Shown here in pieces: positions 1 through 8,576 of a stretch of 64,000 nucleotides of DNA. A program made the position numbers and the translations under genes. Origin of the DNA: an uncultured Christensenellaceae bacterium (GTDB lineage Bacteria > Bacillota > Clostridia > Christensenellales > Pumilibacteraceae); NCBI GenBank assembly GCA_910587455.1, contig CAJULK010000001.1, forward strand, positions 77,503 through 141,502, in the 5' to 3' direction. The first letter of the stretch is position 1. Each line of letters opens with the position of its first letter. The notes beneath the pieces are model-generated. The model searched no databases. It was given only the letters and a program-made list of their open reading frames with translations, and was not told the DNA's origin.

Positions 1-698
1 AAATCCGACCACGGCCAGGTGAACGACGTAAGCAGCGTGTATATTATCATAGGCATGGCAATGGGAAGCGTGATCTTTATAAAGACTTTGAGATTGCTCG
101 CGCCGTCTATGCGCGCCGCTTCGTACATGGAATTGCTTATCGTATCGAAAAATCCTTTCTGAGTGAGATAGCCCATGGGCGCGCCCGCCGAATAAATAAG
201 AACAAGCCCCCACAGCTTATTTATAAGCCCGAACTGCGTCATGAGAAGATACACAGCCGTCATCGCCATGAACGACGGGAACATGCCGAGCACCATAGTC
301 AGCTTCATTATCCCCTTTCTCGACGGGAATCTGAATCTCGAAATAACGTACGCCGTGAGTATTACGAGCAGGCTGCCGAGCACCGCGGAACACGAGGCGA
401 CTATAAGCGTGTTCAAGAACCACTGCGGATAGTCGTACATCTTGGTGTCGGTAAACAGCCGAACAAAAGTATCGATACTGTACGAGCTCGGGAAAAAGCC
501 TTTGAACGTGTACATGGATCCGCTTTCCGAAAACGACGCGAGTATGAGCCACAGCACGGGAAACGCGAATATCGCCGCTATGCACAGCAGTCCGAGGTAT
601 GTAAACAGATACTCGAAAAATCTTTTTGCCGTCAGCCGCTTACCTACGCGCGATCTTCTTATCTGTCTGTTTATTATTCTGTCGGCTTTGCTTAACAT
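1..698 (-). CDS. Carbohydrate ABC transporter permease, MalG type (3' end outside window)
   Basis: Inner-membrane subunit of a sugar (probably maltodextrin) importer. Only the first 232 codons are present; the gene runs off the left edge. Translation begins MLSKADRIINRQIRR, followed by a hydrophobic segment and several more membrane segments. Near the window edge is the EAA loop that docks the ATPase (EAARIDGASNLKVFIKITLP). The ATG at 698 overlaps the stop of the MalF-type gene by one base (TAATG), so the two are translationally coupled. An AAGGAGG-like site (ATAAGGAGGAT) lies just upstream. The ATPase (MsmX/MalK type) is not in the window. Family assignment is firm; the substrate is inferred from the neighbouring GH13 enzyme. 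Confidence 0.9.
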   Translation of the reverse strand, partial: MLSKADRIINRQIRRSRVGKRLTAKRFFEYLFTYLGLLCIAAIFAFPVLWLILASFSESGSMYTFKGFFPSSYSIDTFVRLFTDTKMYDYPQWFLNTLIVASCSAVLGSLLVILTAYVISRFRFPSRKGIMKLTMVLGMFPSFMAMTAVYLLMTQFGLINKLWGLVLIYSAGAPMGYLTQKGFFDTISNSMYEAARIDGASNLKVFIKITLPIAMPMIIYTLLTSFTWPWSD

Positions 699-2143
699 TA
701 TCTGTACATATCCTCCTTATTGTATGACGGCGATTTTACGTACACGAAAATCGAAATCGCGGCGGCTATCACGAAAATAATTATGCTTATGGCAGCGCCG
801 ATCGAATAGTAGTTTTTGGAAATCGACAGGTTGTACAGCCAATTTATCAATAGGTCGGTATCGCTTGCGAGGAAGTATCCGTCGCAATACAGACCGCCGC
901 GCAGGAAGAAAAACACGCCGAAGTTGTTGAAGTTGCCCATGAACTGCCCGATGAGCACGGGCGTCGTGGCGAATATGACGAACGGCAGAGTTATCTTGAT
1001 AAACTGCTTCCACGGGCTCGCGCCGTCGATTCGCGCCGCCTCGTACAGATCGGTGTTCATGTTGGCGAGTATGCCCGTCGCGAGCAGCATGCTCGACGGA
1101 ATGGAAAGCCATCCGTTGACAAGCCAGCCGATCAAGCGCGCGCTCCACCTCGAATCTATGCCGAAGAACAGCTTGCCCGTGCCGCCGAACAGCTCGATAT
1201 AGTAATTTATCGGGCCTTGATTGGAAAACATGAACTTAAACGCGAGCAGCGTTATAAACCCGGGCACGGCGTATGCAAGCACGGGAAATGCGCGCCAAAA
1301 CCGTTTGCCTTTTACTATTTTCTTGTTGAGAAGAAGCGCAATGCCCAGCCCGCCGAAATAGTTGAGAAAAGTAGACATCACCGCCCACAGTACGTTCCAG
1401 CCGAGTATTTTGACGAAAGTGGAACCGAGCCCTTTCGCACCGAACAGCATGGCAAAGTTGTCGAAGCCGATCCAACTCACAAGCGCGCCCGATTCGACTA
1501 TGTTTCCGCCGTAATCGGTAAACGCAAGAAACACCATGAATATTATGGGCAGTATATTGAATATAAGCACGCCGACCACGGGCAGCACGAGCGCCGTAAC
1601 GTAAAAATATTTGTCGAACATTCCCGCTATCGACTTGCCTATGCCGGGCGCGGGGTTGCCGCGCGAAACGAATTCGTACGTGCGCCGCGCGTCGCGTATG
1701 TTCGCGAGGTGCACGGCGAGGAACAGCCCCGTTATTATAAACGCCAAAATGCCGAGCAGCATCATTATGACCGAGTCGTCGCCCTCGATGCCCAGCCACG
1801 GGTTGGCGGTGACTATGCCGAGCGAAAAGAAGTCGTATATCGCCCGACCGCCCGCGAGCACCATGTACACTATGTACGCCGCAAACATCAAAAGGAAGAG
1901 TATCCCCTTTACTATCTGCTTTTGCATCATCTGCCCTATACCCATAAGGCACATGGACGCTTTTACGGGCTTGGGCGACGAGACTATCTCTCTGCCCTTA
2001 TCCGCCGCTTTCTTCGGTATGCGCGCAAACTTCGCGCCGACCGATCTCACCCACGCGTTCAAACGCCCGGGCAGATTTTTGAACCAATTACCCACACGCT
2101 TGAAAAACGGGGGCTTGCCGTGATATACGCCTTGATCGTTCAT
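698..2143 (-). CDS. Carbohydrate ABC transporter permease, MalF type
   Basis: Second membrane subunit of the sugar importer, 481 residues. The first ~60 residues are basic and soluble, then two hydrophobic segments (about 75-100 and 125-145) precede the core permease domain. This extended N-terminus is typical of MalF-type partners. The EAA loop EAARIDGASPWKQFIKITLP is near residues 385-405 and matches the one in the MalG-type partner. The start codon at 2143 follows an AAGGGG site, 3 bases after the stop of the binding-protein gene. It sits third in an enzyme, binding protein, MalF, MalG operon read leftwards. Family is certain; maltodextrin as substrate is inferred from context. Confidence 0.92.
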   Translation of the reverse strand: MNDQGVYHGKPPFFKRVGNWFKNLPGRLNAWVRSVGAKFARIPKKAADKGREIVSSPKPVKASMCLMGIGQMMQKQIVKGILFLLMFAAYIVYMVLAGGRAIYDFFSLGIVTANPWLGIEGDDSVIMMLLGILAFIITGLFLAVHLANIRDARRTYEFVSRGNPAPGIGKSIAGMFDKYFYVTALVLPVVGVLIFNILPIIFMVFLAFTDYGGNIVESGALVSWIGFDNFAMLFGAKGLGSTFVKILGWNVLWAVMSTFLNYFGGLGIALLLNKKIVKGKRFWRAFPVLAYAVPGFITLLAFKFMFSNQGPINYYIELFGGTGKLFFGIDSRWSARLIGWLVNGWLSIPSSMLLATGILANMNTDLYEAARIDGASPWKQFIKITLPFVIFATTPVLIGQFMGNFNNFGVFFFLRGGLYCDGYFLASDTDLLINWLYNLSISKNYYSIGAAISIIIFVIAAAISIFVYVKSPSYNKEDMYR

Positions 2144-2146
2144 GTT

Positions 2147-3667
2147 CTACCCCTTATTCGAAAGCTCGTATATTGCCGAATACACGCGCTGATTGACTGT
2201 TTTGAGCGCGTTGTCGAGCGCTTTATAGTCGGGCGCGCCGCCCGCCGCCGTGTACTTCTTGCCGCCGTCGCGGTACGGGTCGGTGGCTATATCGGCAAAA
2301 GCCGTGGCGAGCGGCGTCCATATCTGATCGACGCCCGCGACCGACGGCATTATGCGAATACGCTCATCTTCCGCCATGCCGAACAGACTGCGCGCGACGT
2401 CCGCCTGAACAGAACAAGCCTCGTTGCAGTCCGACCGCGCGGGCGCTATGCCGAGCATCTCGTTGCGCCTCAGCACTTGTTCGTAGCCGGTGGCGTAATT
2501 GACGAACGCGAGCGACGCGCGCGGATACTTGGTGTACGAACTGACCGCGTAACCGTTTATTCCGCCCATGACGACCGACCGCAAAAGTTTTTCGTCCCCG
2601 TCGGTGCTCGAAAGCGATCCCGATTCGGGCAGGCTCGGCATGGGCACGGCTACTATATTCTCGTCGGCGGCGGCTTTCGCCTGCGCCGCGGTCATGCCCT
2701 GTTTGCGATACGCCTTTACGCACTCGTCGTACATCGTGCCATACATATCCTGCGTGTCGCCCACCGCGAAATACGCGCCCGACGCGAACTCGCTCTCGCG
2801 CGCGACGGTTATCGAATTGTCTATGCACCCGCTGTTCATTATTGATGCGAGCTGCAAAACAATGCCCGCGCCCTTGTTCGCTTCGCCCGCGTCGAAGCCT
2901 ATATCTTTCGTATCGGTGTCGTCCGAACCGAACACATACGCGCCGTACGTGAACAGATACCCGCAGGCAAAGTACGGATCGTCGAACGACTGCATTATCC
3001 CGTACTTCGACGGATCCGTCTCGTGACGAATCTTGCTCCACCTGTACATAGCGCGCATATCCTCGACCATATCGGGCACGCCGTTTTCGTTCGCGTCCCA
3101 CGCGGTCTCCCAATCTTCGGGCAAAAGGTCCTTTCTGTAATACAGCATGGGCGCCTGAATGTTTATGCCCACACCCATAAAATACTCCTCGTTCCCCATC
3201 TTATAAGTGTACGTCTTTTTTGCGAGCTCGGGAAGATACCCGTACGCGTCCAACTTATCCGTCGGGAGCGGCGTTATGTGCTTGCCGTCGCAATAGCGCA
3301 TGAGCATGTCGTTCGCCTGATACAGCACGTCCGGGCCGTAGCCGTAAGGACCGTTTTTGGCAAGGTCGGAAAACTGATCCTGATTGGCGTCTACCGCGAC
3401 TATATGATAATCCTTGTATTTCTCGTTAAAGCCGTCGAGCAACTCTTTAAGATACCCCGAGGACTTCGCCGTATCGTTTTCGAGCACGTGCAATGTTATC
3501 GGCTTAGCGGCCGTGCCGCGCTCGGGTTCGCCCTCGAACTTGTTGTACAGTTCGGCGAGCGACTGATTGAGAAATGCTTCGCGCTTGCCGCCGCCGTTAC
3601 AAGCCGCAAGCGGCAGTGCGCAGCACGCGCACATGACAACGGACAGTATTTTATGCAGTCTCTTCAA
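2147..3667 (-). CDS. Extracellular solute-binding lipoprotein of the sugar ABC importer (MalE type)
   Basis: Captures the sugar outside the cell and delivers it to the MalF/MalG-type permeases. The 506-residue product starts with a lipoprotein signal peptide ending in LPLAAC (modified Cys about residue 23), followed by a family 1 solute-binding fold (segments such as GYGPDVLYQANDMLMRY and a Trp/Tyr-rich middle). The start codon is TTG at 3667, overlapping the TGA stop of the upstream glycosidase gene (ATTGA). The next in-frame ATG would leave a signal peptide too short to work, so TTG is preferred. The TTG start and the overlap imply coupled translation. Ligand specificity is not visible; a maltodextrin is inferred from the neighbouring GH13 gene. 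Confidence 0.9.
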   Translation of the reverse strand: MKRLHKILSVVMCACCALPLAACNGGGKREAFLNQSLAELYNKFEGEPERGTAAKPITLHVLENDTAKSSGYLKELLDGFNEKYKDYHIVAVDANQDQFSDLAKNGPYGYGPDVLYQANDMLMRYCDGKHITPLPTDKLDAYGYLPELAKKTYTYKMGNEEYFMGVGINIQAPMLYYRKDLLPEDWETAWDANENGVPDMVEDMRAMYRWSKIRHETDPSKYGIMQSFDDPYFACGYLFTYGAYVFGSDDTDTKDIGFDAGEANKGAGIVLQLASIMNSGCIDNSITVARESEFASGAYFAVGDTQDMYGTMYDECVKAYRKQGMTAAQAKAAADENIVAVPMPSLPESGSLSSTDGDEKLLRSVVMGGINGYAVSSYTKYPRASLAFVNYATGYEQVLRRNEMLGIAPARSDCNEACSVQADVARSLFGMAEDERIRIMPSVAGVDQIWTPLATAFADIATDPYRDGGKKYTAAGGAPDYKALDNALKTVNQRVYSAIYELSNKG

Positions 3668-5337
3668 TTTTCCGCCTCCGCTTCGATTATTTCGTAAGAA
3701 TCGGGCATAACGCGCACGCCGCGCGCCGTCCGCGCCGAATCGGTGTTGTTGACTATAAGCGTGAGCTTTCGCCCAGCCGCCGCACGCTCTATGACGGTCA
3801 GTCCGTTTTCGGCAGTAAACTTTACGTCGCAGCCCGAAAACGCCGTATCTTTTTTATACGCGAGAAGATCCTTGACTTTTTCGGCGAACGGGTGTTCGCG
3901 CCCAATAAAACACCTGCGGCTGTCCGGATCGTGCCCGCCTTCGAGCGGGATCTCGGTGCCGTAATATATCATAGCCGCGCCCGGCATAAAAAGCTCCACC
4001 GCAAGCGCGTTGAGCAGTTTGCGCTCGTTCTTGCCGCACAGCGTATAGAACCTGTGCGTGTCGTGGCTGTCTATCAGGTTGAGCATCATGCCGTTGACCT
4101 GCGTGAAGTTGCGCATCATAAGCCCGTTCAGCCTGTCGCAAAGCCCCGCCGCGTCGAGCTTGCCGTAAACGAAATGATCGAGCATCGCTTTGGTGAACGC
4201 ATAGTTCATTATCGAATCGAACTGATCTCCCATTAGATACGATCGGCTGTCGTGCCAATTTTCGCCTATGAGCACTTTGTCCGCGCCGAGCGCTTTTATC
4301 CGCGTTCTGAACTCGCGCCAAAATCCGTGACTGACCTCGTCCGATACGTCCAATCTCCACCCGTCGATACCGTAACGCTTTATCCAATATTCGCCTATGC
4401 GGCACAAATGCTCCCGCACCTCGGCATTGGCGGTATTCCACTTGGGCATGTAGTCGCACTCGGCGAACACTTCGTAATTGAGCGGTTTCTTGATCGGCTT
4501 GTCGCCGCGAATAACGAACCAATCGTGATACGGCGACGCCTTGCCCTTTTCGCACACGTCGCGGAACTCGGCAATATTCTCGCTGCAATGATTGAACACC
4601 GCGTCGAGTATAACGCGCACCCCGCGCGCTTTGCACTCCGCCATCAGCCGTTCGAACGCGGCATTGCCGCCGAAATGCGGATCTACATTGAAGTAGTCGC
4701 TTATATCGTATTTATGATTGGATACCGCTGTGAATATGGGCGTAAGATACAAAGTGTTTATGCCGAGATCGCATAAATATCCGAGCTTTTCGGTAATGCC
4801 GTCGAGGTTGCCGCCGGCAAAACTCTTGGGCGTGGGTTTGTCGCCCCACTTCATATTTATGTAATCTTTATCTCGGCTTTCCGGCTCGGGCGGTTCGGCT
4901 CCGTTGAACCTGTCTATAAATATCTGATACACCGTCGCGTTCGACAGCCAATCCACACGCGGCATAACGTCGTTGGCGTTCACGTATGCGAGCTGAAAAA
5001 AATTATAGTACGCGAGAGAAAAATCATAGCTTTCCGTCGCGCCGTCTTCCGAATAGTAATATTTATTACCGTCGGTATCTTGTATGTAAAACACATACGC
5101 AAGGCGCTTATCTTCAAGCGTGAGACGCTTGACGAAATAATCGTACATTCCGTCGGAGCACGCGAGATCCATCTCCGCCGTGCTTCGGGACAAATAGAAC
5201 TTATGCTTTGATCCGTAAACGAGCGTTACGCGGCTGAGCTCGCCTTTTCCGGCGCGCAGCCGTATCTCCACCGTTTCGGCATCGACCGCAAATGAGTATA
5301 ACGAATCGGATTTATGGTATAGAGCCTGTTTATTCAT
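3664..5337 (-). CDS. GH13 alpha-glucanohydrolase, neopullulanase/cyclomaltodextrinase type
   Basis: Hydrolyses alpha-1,4 (and possibly alpha-1,6) links in imported maltodextrins. The protein has 557 residues and no signal peptide, so it is cytoplasmic. Residues 1-120 resemble the CBM34-like N-terminal domain of neopullulanases. The barrel follows with the four GH13 regions: DAVFNH (245-250), GWRLD with nucleophile D330, GEN with acid/base E359, and SHDTHR with D426. It is first in the operon with the binding protein and permeases, so uptake and cleavage are co-expressed. The ATG at 5337 has no good Shine-Dalgarno site close by (an AAAGGA lies about 18 bases upstream). The divergent regulator starts only 44 bases away. 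Exact product specificity cannot be read from sequence. Confidence 0.92.
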   Translation of the reverse strand: MNKQALYHKSDSLYSFAVDAETVEIRLRAGKGELSRVTLVYGSKHKFYLSRSTAEMDLACSDGMYDYFVKRLTLEDKRLAYVFYIQDTDGNKYYYSEDGATESYDFSLAYYNFFQLAYVNANDVMPRVDWLSNATVYQIFIDRFNGAEPPEPESRDKDYINMKWGDKPTPKSFAGGNLDGITEKLGYLCDLGINTLYLTPIFTAVSNHKYDISDYFNVDPHFGGNAAFERLMAECKARGVRVILDAVFNHCSENIAEFRDVCEKGKASPYHDWFVIRGDKPIKKPLNYEVFAECDYMPKWNTANAEVREHLCRIGEYWIKRYGIDGWRLDVSDEVSHGFWREFRTRIKALGADKVLIGENWHDSRSYLMGDQFDSIMNYAFTKAMLDHFVYGKLDAAGLCDRLNGLMMRNFTQVNGMMLNLIDSHDTHRFYTLCGKNERKLLNALAVELFMPGAAMIYYGTEIPLEGGHDPDSRRCFIGREHPFAEKVKDLLAYKKDTAFSGCDVKFTAENGLTVIERAAAGRKLTLIVNNTDSARTARGVRVMPDSYEIIEAEAEN

Positions 5338-5346
5338 GCGCCGTAA

Positions 5347-5375
5347 TTGACAAATCCTTTTATTGTTGTTATAAT
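5347..5375 (+). promoter_or_regulatory. Sigma-A promoter of the LacI-type gene, predicted leaderless
   Basis: TTGACA at 5347-5352 and TATAAT at 5370-5375 are separated by exactly 17 bases, a perfect consensus promoter. The ATG at 5382 begins 6 bases after the -10 element, where transcription would normally start, and no Shine-Dalgarno sequence precedes it. The mRNA should therefore begin at or within a base of the start codon. Confidence 0.85.
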
Positions 5376-5381
5376 AGTGTT

Positions 5382-6224
5382 ATGACCGATACGAAAAAAC
5401 GAAAGAATCGCATAACGATCAAAGATGTTGCGCGGGCGGCAAACGTTTCCATTGCCACCGTTTCGTACGTGCTCAATAACAAAGAGGGTCAAACCATCAG
5501 CGAGGAAACGCGCAAGAAGATATTGCAGTTTGCCAATCTTCTCGGTTACGAATGTAACGTCATGGCAAAGTATCTCGCTACAGGCAGAACAAATACCGTG
5601 ACCGTAATAGTCAAAGACTGCGCTCCGTTCGCCTCTCAATATTACCTGCGCATGATCACCGAACTGTCGCGGCTTTTAGACAAACAACATCTCAACCTGC
5701 GCATCAACGACTACGGCGACGGGATGAAGAACGGATCGGACTGCGACGCGTACATTACGATCGCCCTGTCCGAACGCGAATTCCGTCTTTTCGCCGATAC
5801 GAAGTACGTGCCCGTCATAGCGATAGACAGCGCTCTCGAAGACTTTTTGTTCTACCGCATAACCGACGATTACGCCGCCGCGGCCAAAGCTGCGAGAGCC
5901 GAACATCCCGACCGCAAAATCGCGCTGCTGACATTCGAACTTCCCGAAGAAGTGACCGCCGTCGCCCGAAAATGCTTTGACGAAGTAAAAACCGTAGCCA
6001 AGCTCGACGACATCGCTGCGCTCGACAGATCCGCCCATTACGTCACTTATTCGAGCTCCATATTCGACAATGCCGTTTTACGGCTTGACGCCGAGCTTTT
6101 GAGCGACTCCCCCCGCCTGAAAGCGGAAGCCGCGGTGCATGCCGCAGTAAAAGCCATAAGCCGCCGACCCGCGTCGTCCGAAGAGCACCGTATCGAGGTG
6201 CGCCGAAATCCCGCAGAATCCTGA
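5382..6224 (+). CDS. LacI-family transcriptional regulator
   Basis: Sugar-responsive repressor, probably of the flanking maltodextrin genes. The N-terminal LacI helix-turn-helix is clear (ITIKDVARAANVSIATVSYV, then a hinge helix ending NVMAKYLATGRT at about residue 60), followed by a periplasmic-binding-protein-like effector domain. The product is 280 residues, about 50 shorter than usual, mostly missing from the C-terminal end. The start is the ATG at 5382; longer reading frames would place the coding region across the promoter. It is divergent from the GH13-importer operon. A perfect LacI-type palindrome sits at 8145-8162 in front of the lipoprotein gene. I see no equivalent operator in the short divergent intergenic region. 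Confidence 0.93.
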   Translation: MTDTKKRKNRITIKDVARAANVSIATVSYVLNNKEGQTISEETRKKILQFANLLGYECNVMAKYLATGRTNTVTVIVKDCAPFASQYYLRMITELSRLLDKQHLNLRINDYGDGMKNGSDCDAYITIALSEREFRLFADTKYVPVIAIDSALEDFLFYRITDDYAAAAKAARAEHPDRKIALLTFELPEEVTAVARKCFDEVKTVAKLDDIAALDRSAHYVTYSSSIFDNAVLRLDAELLSDSPRLKAEAAVHAAVKAISRRPASSEEHRIEVRRNPAES

Positions 6225-6260
6225 ACGCGCATTTAGCGCCGCCGAACAAGCAGCAACGCG

Positions 6261-6290
6261 CGCCCGACATTCGTTTGTCGGGCGGCGTTT
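6261..6290 (+). terminator. Hairpin after the LacI-type gene
   Basis: A 9-bp stem CGCCCGACA / TGTCGGGCG (6261-6269 with 6276-6284) with a TTCGTT loop, followed by a short T-containing stretch. It lies between the convergent regulator and lipoprotein genes. The T-tract is weak. Confidence 0.6.
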
Positions 6291-6302
6291 TCGCTTGTTA
6301 AG

Positions 6303-8093
6303 TTATTCCGCAATCTCTGCCTTTACGGATACGAACATACCGTCCGCATCAAGTGTGATCGTAAACTTGTACGTGCCGGCGGCGGTAACGGTGATGTTGC
6401 CTTTCGTTCCGTCGAGACCTTCGCAGCCGGTATACGTATAGCCTTCGGCGGCGTTGCCGTTCGCCCAATCTATCTGAGCGGTGCTGCCCTCTTTGACCGT
6501 CTTGAATCCGAACGTGTCGCCTTCCGCGAGCGTAACGGTTATGGTTCCCGTAAGCGCTTCGGCGCTCGTGTTGATCGAGCACTTTTCGGCGCTGTCCGCC
6601 CATGCGGCTCCGCCGTACGAGCCGTGCAAGCAGGCTACGTACACAATTTCGTCGTTGATGCCGACTACCGAAACGAGCATGTTTACGGGATTGATAGTGA
6701 TGGTGAACTCATCGGTCGCCGTAGCGGTGAAGTTGGTTCCCGAAGTATAGTCTATCTGATTGGAAATGTTCTTGCTGTCCGCATACGCCGTATTGATGTT
6801 GTACGCGTCGTTTTCCATGCCCGTAGCCGGCGCTTTGCCTTTTTCGGTAACTACGATCTGGAACTGTTCGTCTTTGGCGATATTCTTGGTGATCGAATAC
6901 GTGCCGTCGGCGTTCGCGGTCATCTTGTGCCGCTCTTCCCACGACGTGTCGCCGCCGATACTGCCCTTTACATAGAAATCGTATTCGGGAACGGTCGCCG
7001 CGATTTTTTCGGCAGTGAGCGTCGGTTTGCCCTCGCCCGTCGGTTCGGTGACGGTGAATTCGTACGTGCCCGTACCGCCGATGATCTTGTAGTTTGCCGA
7101 TTTTTCGGGAACAGTTATCGCCGCGGCGGTCGCTTCGTCGTCTGCAAGTATAAGCGCGGTGGCGTTGAAGTTATACACCGTGTTTTCGACGTCGCCGATC
7201 TTGGTCGCAACAAACATGAAGTCGTCGTTTTCGATCATGCCGATCTTAAGCGTATACACGATATTGTCGTCGCTTTGGAATTTTGTGTAATCGACGAGCA
7301 TGTTCTGCCAATCGGTTATCTTTGCGCCTTTTATGAAGTAGTTGTATTCGACGGGAAGCTCCGCAGCGTCGCCGTTGCGCACGTAAACGACTTCGGTAAG
7401 CGCGCCCGCCGCGTCAACGTAAAGTTTGATCGTGTAGTTGCCCTGCCGTCCGATCCTGAAATTCGATTTTGCGGGATCGGCTGCAAGTCCGCCGCCGAGA
7501 TAAATATCGTCTGAGCTGTCCGAAGAATACTGCTCCGCATTCATGTAACCGTAGCCGTACTGATCGCTCCAACCGCCTTCGGTATTGAGGATCTGGAACA
7601 TGTCGTTTACATAGAAATCTGCGGTAACGGTAAAGAGGTTGCCCTGATTCGCGTCTTTGACCATAAGGTTTTTCGCAGGAATAGCGGCAGCATCGGTCTG
7701 TGCCGTCCAACCCACTTCCTTAAACAGCGACGAAACGGACTCGCCGACTATGTACCAAGTGTGATTGTCGGGCGCGGTCGAACGGAACCCAGCATAAACT
7801 TTGGTGTTGTCTTCGATCTCGCCGTCGAAATCGAACGCTATTGTAAGCGACGGCGTCGCATACCAACGCACGAACTCGAAGCCGGTCTTTGAGGGGTCTG
7901 TTTCGGGCTTGGCAACCTTGCCGCCCTTATCTATGTCTATGTGCGAAAGCTCGGTCGTGCCGTCCATAAACGTCACGCGCACCTTGCCTTCGGGGATCGG
8001 AGTGCTGCTTTCGCCGTCGCACGCCGCAAATACGCAGCAGCCGAGCACGACACAAAGGATCAGCACTAAAATTTTGACACTTTTCTTCATCAT
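6303..8093 (-). CDS. Multidomain lipoprotein with InlB-type repeat and starch-binding-like modules
   Basis: Probable cell-surface carbohydrate-binding protein, 596 residues. A lipobox (VFAAC, Cys about residue 25) follows the signal peptide. Residues ~37-90 form one Listeria-Bacteroides (InlB B / Flg_new) repeat. Four modules with the pattern [YF]-[YI]-[IV]-[KV]-G then a turn follow (TWYIVGES, YNYFIKGA, YDFYVKGS, VYVACLHGS), resembling SusE/SusF-type starch-binding modules. The start ATG at 8093 has a strong AGGAGG site. Its own promoter is overlapped by a perfect LacI-type operator, so it probably belongs to the maltodextrin regulon controlled by the nearby LacI-type protein. No catalytic motif is visible. 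The binding role is inferred; the module assignment is by eye. Confidence 0.75.
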   Translation of the reverse strand: MMKKSVKILVLILCVVLGCCVFAACDGESSTPIPEGKVRVTFMDGTTELSHIDIDKGGKVAKPETDPSKTGFEFVRWYATPSLTIAFDFDGEIEDNTKVYAGFRSTAPDNHTWYIVGESVSSLFKEVGWTAQTDAAAIPAKNLMVKDANQGNLFTVTADFYVNDMFQILNTEGGWSDQYGYGYMNAEQYSSDSSDDIYLGGGLAADPAKSNFRIGRQGNYTIKLYVDAAGALTEVVYVRNGDAAELPVEYNYFIKGAKITDWQNMLVDYTKFQSDDNIVYTLKIGMIENDDFMFVATKIGDVENTVYNFNATALILADDEATAAAITVPEKSANYKIIGGTGTYEFTVTEPTGEGKPTLTAEKIAATVPEYDFYVKGSIGGDTSWEERHKMTANADGTYSITKNIAKDEQFQIVVTEKGKAPATGMENDAYNINTAYADSKNISNQIDYTSGTNFTATATDEFTITINPVNMLVSVVGINDEIVYVACLHGSYGGAAWADSAEKCSINTSAEALTGTITVTLAEGDTFGFKTVKEGSTAQIDWANGNAAEGYTYTGCEGLDGTKGNITVTAAGTYKFTITLDADGMFVSVKAEIAE

Positions 8094-8144
8094 TCAGCCT
8101 CCTATGGTTTTTGAGAGCATAAGCAAACGCAGAATATTTACGCT

Positions 8145-8162
8145 TACTTAAACGTTTAAGTA
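8145..8162. promoter_or_regulatory. LacI-type operator, perfect 18-bp palindrome
   Basis: TACTTAAACGTTTAAGTA is perfectly symmetrical about 8153/8154, with the central AACGTT core expected of LacI/GalR operators. It begins one base downstream of the -10 element of the lipoprotein promoter and covers the transcription start, so bound repressor should block initiation. The obvious binder is the LacI-type protein encoded at 5382-6224. Confidence 0.85.
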
Positions 8163-8163
8163 G

Positions 8164-8192
8164 ATTATACAATGGGTTTTTGCGTTTGTCAA
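8164..8192 (-). promoter_or_regulatory. Sigma-A promoter of the starch-binding-type lipoprotein
   Basis: On the minus strand TTGACA (8192-8187), 17 bases, TATAAT (8169-8164). The palindromic operator immediately downstream overlaps the start point. Confidence 0.88.
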
Positions 8193-8240
8193 TACCTTTT
8201 TGAAAAATTTTCGGAAAATTTTCCGAAAATGAAAAAACGG

Positions 8241-8460
8241 TCGGGATTCTTCACCGCGCGATCGAAGATTGATTTATGTATGTATGCGTTGCAATCCTAA
8301 TTATGTTTTCCTGCGCTCTCGTTCGGAATGACAGAGTTTTATCTTGTCATTCTGAGCGCAAGCGAAGAATCTCTTGTGTAACGCTGTATTCGCTTCGCTA
8401 TGAAAACAGTCGAGATCCTTCACTTCGGGCTCTGCACTCGTTCGGAATGACAAACAATAA
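8241..8460. repeat. Dispersed imperfect repeat block (copy A)
   Basis: This non-coding stretch is built from variants of a 28-base unit, best seen at 8346-8373 (GTCATTCTGAGCG, then AAGCGAAGAATCTC), with degenerate inverted partners ending GGAATGACA at about 8333 and 8453. Two further blocks of the same family lie at 52438-52618 and 63838-64000. Apart from the repeat, the 8193-8515 interval shows no convincing gene. Confidence 0.8.
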
Positions 8461-8515
8461 GCGCAATACAGCGTGCCATTAAGAAATCACGTGGCGACTG
8501 CATTGACTTCGCACA

Positions 8516-8555
8516 GAAAAAGCGATGTTCGCCATGATACGAGCACCGCTTTTTC
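8516..8555 (-). terminator. Terminator after the purF-linked membrane gene
   Basis: Read on the minus strand, a 12-bp stem GAAAAAGCGGTG / CATCGCTTTTTC with one G-U pair ends in a T-run. It lies 22 bases beyond the stop of the gene at 8577-9341. Confidence 0.75.
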
Positions 8556-8576
8556 CTATTGTATATTTATTTGCAT

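Noticed and set aside
1217..2845. 542-codon open frame on the plus strand over the permease and binding-protein genes
   Set aside because: Its translation is Arg/His/Tyr-rich with no domain, and it lies exactly opposite genes with clear motifs and ribosome sites.
5338..5381. LacI operator between the regulator and the GH13 gene
   Set aside because: No palindrome with an AACGTT-like centre is present in this 44-base gap.
8241..8460. Possible small ORF with a start at 8276
   Set aside because: It is formed by the dispersed repeat and lacks a ribosome site or family resemblance.
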